DNA of 17,265 nucleotides, from contig CAIUGQ010000520.1 in NCBI GenBank assembly GCA_903898725.1, positions 1-17,265 on the forward strand. The letters are read 5' to 3'. A model generated the notes under the pieces. The model did not search any database and was not told where the DNA came from. It saw only the letters and a program-made list of their open reading frames with translations. Both the position numbers and the translations under genes were made by a program. This DNA comes from an uncultured Burkholderiales bacterium. Its GTDB lineage: Bacteria; Pseudomonadota; Gammaproteobacteria; Burkholderiales; Burkholderiaceae_E. Numbering within the stretch: position 1 is the stretch's first letter; the number at the start of each line of letters is the position of its first letter. Shown here piece after piece: positions 14,463-17,265 of the stretch.

Positions 14463-16748
14463 TCACGCGGCCAGCGTGATCGGCTCCAGCGCATCGCCCG
14501 CCGGCAGCACCCGACCGATGACCGCTGCATGCGGATACCCGGCCTCGTGCAGCGCGCTCACGCACGCCTCGACCCGGTCCGCCGGCACGCCCGCCAGCAG
14601 CCCGCCCGCCGTCTGCGGATCGAAGAGCAGCGGATAGCGCGGATCGCCGACGAAGTCCTGGCCGTTGCGCAGCGCGCGCCGCAGCCGGACGTTGGCGGGC
14701 TGCAGCGAACTCACGATGCCGGCGGCGACGCACTCGGTCGCGCCGTCGAGCAGCGGCAGCGCGGCGAGGTCGAGCCGCGCGTCCACGCCGGACGGCCGGG
14801 TCATCTCGACCAGGTGCCCGAGCAGGCCGAAGCCGGTCAGGTCGGTGCAGGCGGTCACGCCGTGCTCGCGCAGGATCCGCGCGCCGACCTGGTTCGACTG
14901 CACCATCGACCCGAGCGCGGCATCGATCCAGCGCCCCTTCGCCGCATGCCGCGCATGCGCGGCGAACAGGGTGCCGGTGCCGATCGGCTTGGTGAGGACC
15001 AGCGCATCGCCGGGCCGCAGGCCGCCCTTGCGCATCACGCCCTCCATCCGGTCGGCGATCAGGCCGTTGATCGCGAAGCCCAGCGCGAGCTCCTGCCCCT
15101 CGCCGGTGTGGCCACCGACCAGTGCGCAGCCCGCCGCGTTCAGCACCTCGACCGCCCCGGTCATCATCTGCAGCAGCAGGTCCTCGACCTTGCGCTCGAG
15201 GCCCGGCGGCACCGTGGCGATCGCAGTGGCCGACTGCGGCTCGGCGCCCATCGCGAAGATGTCGCCCAGCGCATGGTTGGCCGCGACCTTGCCGAAGAGG
15301 TAGGGGTCGTCGATGAAGGCACGGAAGAAGTCGACGGTGTGCACGGCCGCCATGCCGGGCGGCACGCGCACCACCGCCGCGTCGTCGGGCGAGTGCAGAC
15401 CGATCAGCACGTCGTCGCGCTCGACGGGCTGCAAGGACGACAGCGCGCGCGACAGGACACTGGCACCGACCTTGGCCCCGCAGCCGCCGCAGCGCATCGC
15501 GACCGCGGAGATCGCCTGCAGCGACTCCTCGGACGTCAGCGACAGCGCGGACGCGGGGCCGGACGGGCCACTGGCGGCGGCGTCCATCACCGGGAACTCG
15601 GAGAAGCGGCGCATGAAGCGGCGGTCGATCGTGTCCTTCCAGCGCCAGACCCAGGCGCCCGCGAAGCCCAATGACCCGCGCGAGGCGACGGCGTAGCGGT
15701 CTCCGGTGGAGATCAGGGCGAGCCAGTGGCGCTGCGGTCGGTAGGCCACCGGGGCCTCGCCGCGCAGCACGCGGCGCAGGTTGACCGCCAGCGGCTTGCC
15801 CATCCGCACCGCGAAGACACCGGCCTTCTCCAGCGGCCGATCGGTGAACGAGGCGACGTCGCCGGCGGCGAACACGCTGGCGTCGGTCACGCTCTGCAGC
15901 GTCTCGCCGACGCGGATGAAGCCCTGCGCATCGAGCGCGAGGCCGGTGTCCGCGAGCCAGGCGGGACCGGCGGCCTGCGTCACCCAGAGCACCTCGTCGG
16001 CCTCGATGCCGCGGCCGTCCTGCAGGTGCAGGCGTCCGGGCGCCACCTCGACGACCTCGGCCTGCACGTGGACCGCGACCTGGCGCTCGCGCAGCACCGC
16101 CTCGAAGCGTCGGCGCACGCCCGCGTTGTGCGTGGGCAGGATCGTCGCGCCTGCGGTGACCAGCACGAAGCTCAGCAGGTCGGCGGCACGGCCCAGCGCC
16201 TCGAGCTCGCGCCGCAGCCGATGCTGCATCGACAGCAGCAGCTCCACGCCGCCCGCACCGCCGCCGACCACGGCGACGGTCATCGGCGTGTGCAGCGCGC
16301 GCACGCGCTCGAGCAACGCAAGCCAGCGCCGGTTGAAGCCGGCGATGGGCTTGACCGGCACCACGTTGGCGACCGCACCCCGGATGCCGCTCACGTCGGG
16401 CGTTGACCCGGTGTTGATCGACAGCAGGTCGTACGGCACGGCGGGCCGATCGCCCAGGATCACGCGGCGCTCGCCGCGGTCGAGCCCGGTCACGGTGCCG
16501 CGGATCATCCGAGCGCCCGCGAACGCGGCCAGGCGGCCGAGGTCGATGTGGACCTCGTCGAACGTGTAGTGGCCGGCGACGTAGCCGGGCAGCATGCCGG
16601 AGTACGGCGTGTCGACGTCGGTGCAGACGACGGTGATCCGCAGGCCCGGCTCGGGGTCCATGGCGAACATCCGCAGCACGCCGACATGGCTGTGGCCGCC
16701 GCCGACGAGGACGAGGTCGCGCAGGACGGGGGAGCGGGAGGGGGTCAT
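14463..16748 (-). CDS. selD: NADH-dehydrogenase-like/selenide, water dikinase fusion
   Basis: A 761-residue two-part protein. Residues 1-385 form a pyridine-nucleotide-disulfide oxidoreductase: LVLVGGGHSHVG (12-23) for FAD, TPYSGMLPGYVAGHYTFDE (47-65), a second Rossmann VAVVGGGAGGVEL (158-170) for NAD(P)H, and the late FAD motif SVFAAGDVAS (291-300). Residues about 415-761 are SelD. GGCGAK carries the active-site Cys423 and Lys426 (no selenocysteine), followed by the metal-binding DD (455-456), VDFFRAF (472-478), NHALGDIFAMG (491-501), GGHTGEG (545-551), TDLTGFGLLGH (635-645) and FDPQTAGGLL (709-718). SelD makes selenophosphate from selenide and ATP. The flavoprotein part may supply reduced selenium, which is inference. 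The start at 16748 begins exactly at the first Rossmann strand. No selA, selB, mnmH or tRNA-Sec is visible here. Confidence 0.94.
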   Translation of the reverse strand: MTPSRSPVLRDLVLVGGGHSHVGVLRMFAMDPEPGLRITVVCTDVDTPYSGMLPGYVAGHYTFDEVHIDLGRLAAFAGARMIRGTVTGLDRGERRVILGDRPAVPYDLLSINTGSTPDVSGIRGAVANVVPVKPIAGFNRRWLALLERVRALHTPMTVAVVGGGAGGVELLLSMQHRLRRELEALGRAADLLSFVLVTAGATILPTHNAGVRRRFEAVLRERQVAVHVQAEVVEVAPGRLHLQDGRGIEADEVLWVTQAAGPAWLADTGLALDAQGFIRVGETLQSVTDASVFAAGDVASFTDRPLEKAGVFAVRMGKPLAVNLRRVLRGEAPVAYRPQRHWLALISTGDRYAVASRGSLGFAGAWVWRWKDTIDRRFMRRFSEFPVMDAAASGPSGPASALSLTSEESLQAISAVAMRCGGCGAKVGASVLSRALSSLQPVERDDVLIGLHSPDDAAVVRVPPGMAAVHTVDFFRAFIDDPYLFGKVAANHALGDIFAMGAEPQSATAIATVPPGLERKVEDLLLQMMTGAVEVLNAAGCALVGGHTGEGQELALGFAINGLIADRMEGVMRKGGLRPGDALVLTKPIGTGTLFAAHARHAAKGRWIDAALGSMVQSNQVGARILREHGVTACTDLTGFGLLGHLVEMTRPSGVDARLDLAALPLLDGATECVAAGIVSSLQPANVRLRRALRNGQDFVGDPRYPLLFDPQTAGGLLAGVPADRVEACVSALHEAGYPHAAVIGRVLPAGDALEPITLAA

Positions 16749-16903
16749 TCGAGGAATCCGGGAGGCACGCTGCGGATCGTACAGGGGCGGCGTGCCCGCG
16801 CGCGCCGAGGGGGCCACCACCCGCGAGGCCAGGAACGCGCCGCCAAGTCGCGGTAGAGTGGCCTGCAATCGGCGAGCGCCGTGCATTCGAGGAGGAGCAC
16901 ACC

Positions 16904-17265
16904 ATGGCAGACCCCAAGGCCATCCTGGTCGTCGGCGCGGGCGACGCGACCGGCGGCGCGATCGCGCGCCGCTTCGCACGCGAGGGCTACATCGCCTGTG
17001 TCACGCGCCGCAGCGTCGACAAGCTCGCCCCGCTGGTCGACCGGATCCGCGCCGACGGCGGGCAGGCCCATGCGTTCGGCAGCGATGCGCGCAAGGAGGA
17101 GGAGATGGTCGAACTCGTCGAGACCATCGAGCGCGACATCGCACCGATCGAGGTGGCGGTGTTCAACATCGGCGCGAACGTGCGCTTCGGCATCACCGAG
17201 ACCACCTCGCGGGTCTACTTCAAGGTCTGGGAGATGGCCTGCTTCGGCGGCTTCCTGATGGGCCG
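16904..17265 (+). CDS. Short-chain dehydrogenase/reductase, 3' end cut by window
   Basis: The first 120 codons of an SDR. The N-terminal Rossmann segment is ILVVGAGDATGGAIARRFAREG, a variant of the TG-x3-G-x-G cofactor loop. VTRRS at the end of the second strand, with arginines instead of an acidic residue, suggests NADP(H). GSDARKEEEM resembles the D-V/A adenine-contact region, and VAVFNIGANVRFG replaces the usual NNAG. The catalytic Ser-Tyr-Lys lies beyond the window edge, so activity cannot be checked. A strong ribosome binding site (GGAGGAG, 16891-16897) lies 6 bases before the ATG. The gene is divergent from the selD fusion, separated by 155 bases in which I see no convincing promoter boxes. 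The substrate is unknown. Confidence 0.88.
   Translation, partial: MADPKAILVVGAGDATGGAIARRFAREGYIACVTRRSVDKLAPLVDRIRADGGQAHAFGSDARKEEEMVELVETIERDIAPIEVAVFNIGANVRFGITETTSRVYFKVWEMACFGGFLMG

Noticed and set aside
13448..14530. A 360-residue reading of the Bug protein
   Set aside because: The extension lies inside the selD coding region and would bury the signal peptide. The start at 14425 has a ribosome binding site and an exposed signal.
16749..16903. TACGAT and TAGAGT as -10 boxes for the divergent selD fusion and dehydrogenase genes
   Set aside because: Neither has a recognisable -35 at 16-18 bases, so calling promoters here would be guesswork.
14463..16979. An extended 838-residue reading of the selD fusion
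   Set aside because: The extra 77 residues are arginine-rich, overlap the divergent dehydrogenase gene and its ribosome binding site, and precede the clear Rossmann start at 16748.

Overview
This is a very GC-rich stretch with strong G/C preference at third codon positions. The gene set (a TetR-controlled fad operon containing a DUF2147 gene, a Bug-type solute-binding protein and an OlsB-like acyltransferase) suggests a betaproteobacterium, probably of the order Burkholderiales. That placement is inference from gene content. I see no tRNA, rRNA, CRISPR array, insertion sequence or phage gene.

Region 1 (1-4425) looks like an envelope-lipid or stress locus. A leftward, translationally coupled trio encodes a probable lipoprotein alpha/beta hydrolase, a DedA/VTT membrane protein and a membrane-anchored ATP-grasp ligase cut by the window edge. 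Facing away from it is a rightward OlsB-like GNAT N-acyltransferase, followed by an ECF sigma factor and a small zinc-finger anti-sigma factor that overlap by ATGA. The divergent intergenic region carries two oppositely oriented copies of TGTAACA-N15-CGAC, each placed like a promoter for one arm. This is the strongest sign of an under-described system here: an ECF-controlled divergon that may remodel an acylated amino lipid.

Region 2 (4480-11212) is a five-gene leftward fatty-acid beta-oxidation operon. In transcription order it holds a TetR repressor, an acyl-CoA dehydrogenase, a secreted DUF2147 protein, a FadN-type hydroxyacyl-CoA dehydrogenase/enoyl-CoA hydratase and a thiolase. The TetR promoter (TTGACA-17-AATAGT) is followed immediately by two copies of a near-palindromic 12-mer, a textbook arrangement for autorepression. 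GC-rich hairpins separate this operon from the convergent anti-sigma gene.

Region 3 (11311-12777) is a single rightward two-Rossmann flavoprotein oxidoreductase. A sigma-70-like promoter and a ribosome binding site favour a TTG start at 11371.

Region 4 (12813-16748) is a leftward run of three closely spaced genes: an NADH-dehydrogenase-like/SelD fusion (selenide, water dikinase), an orphan Bug-family periplasmic binding protein and a 2-hydroxychromene-2-carboxylate isomerase-like DsbA-fold protein. Divergent from it, a short-chain dehydrogenase begins at 16904 and runs off the right edge.
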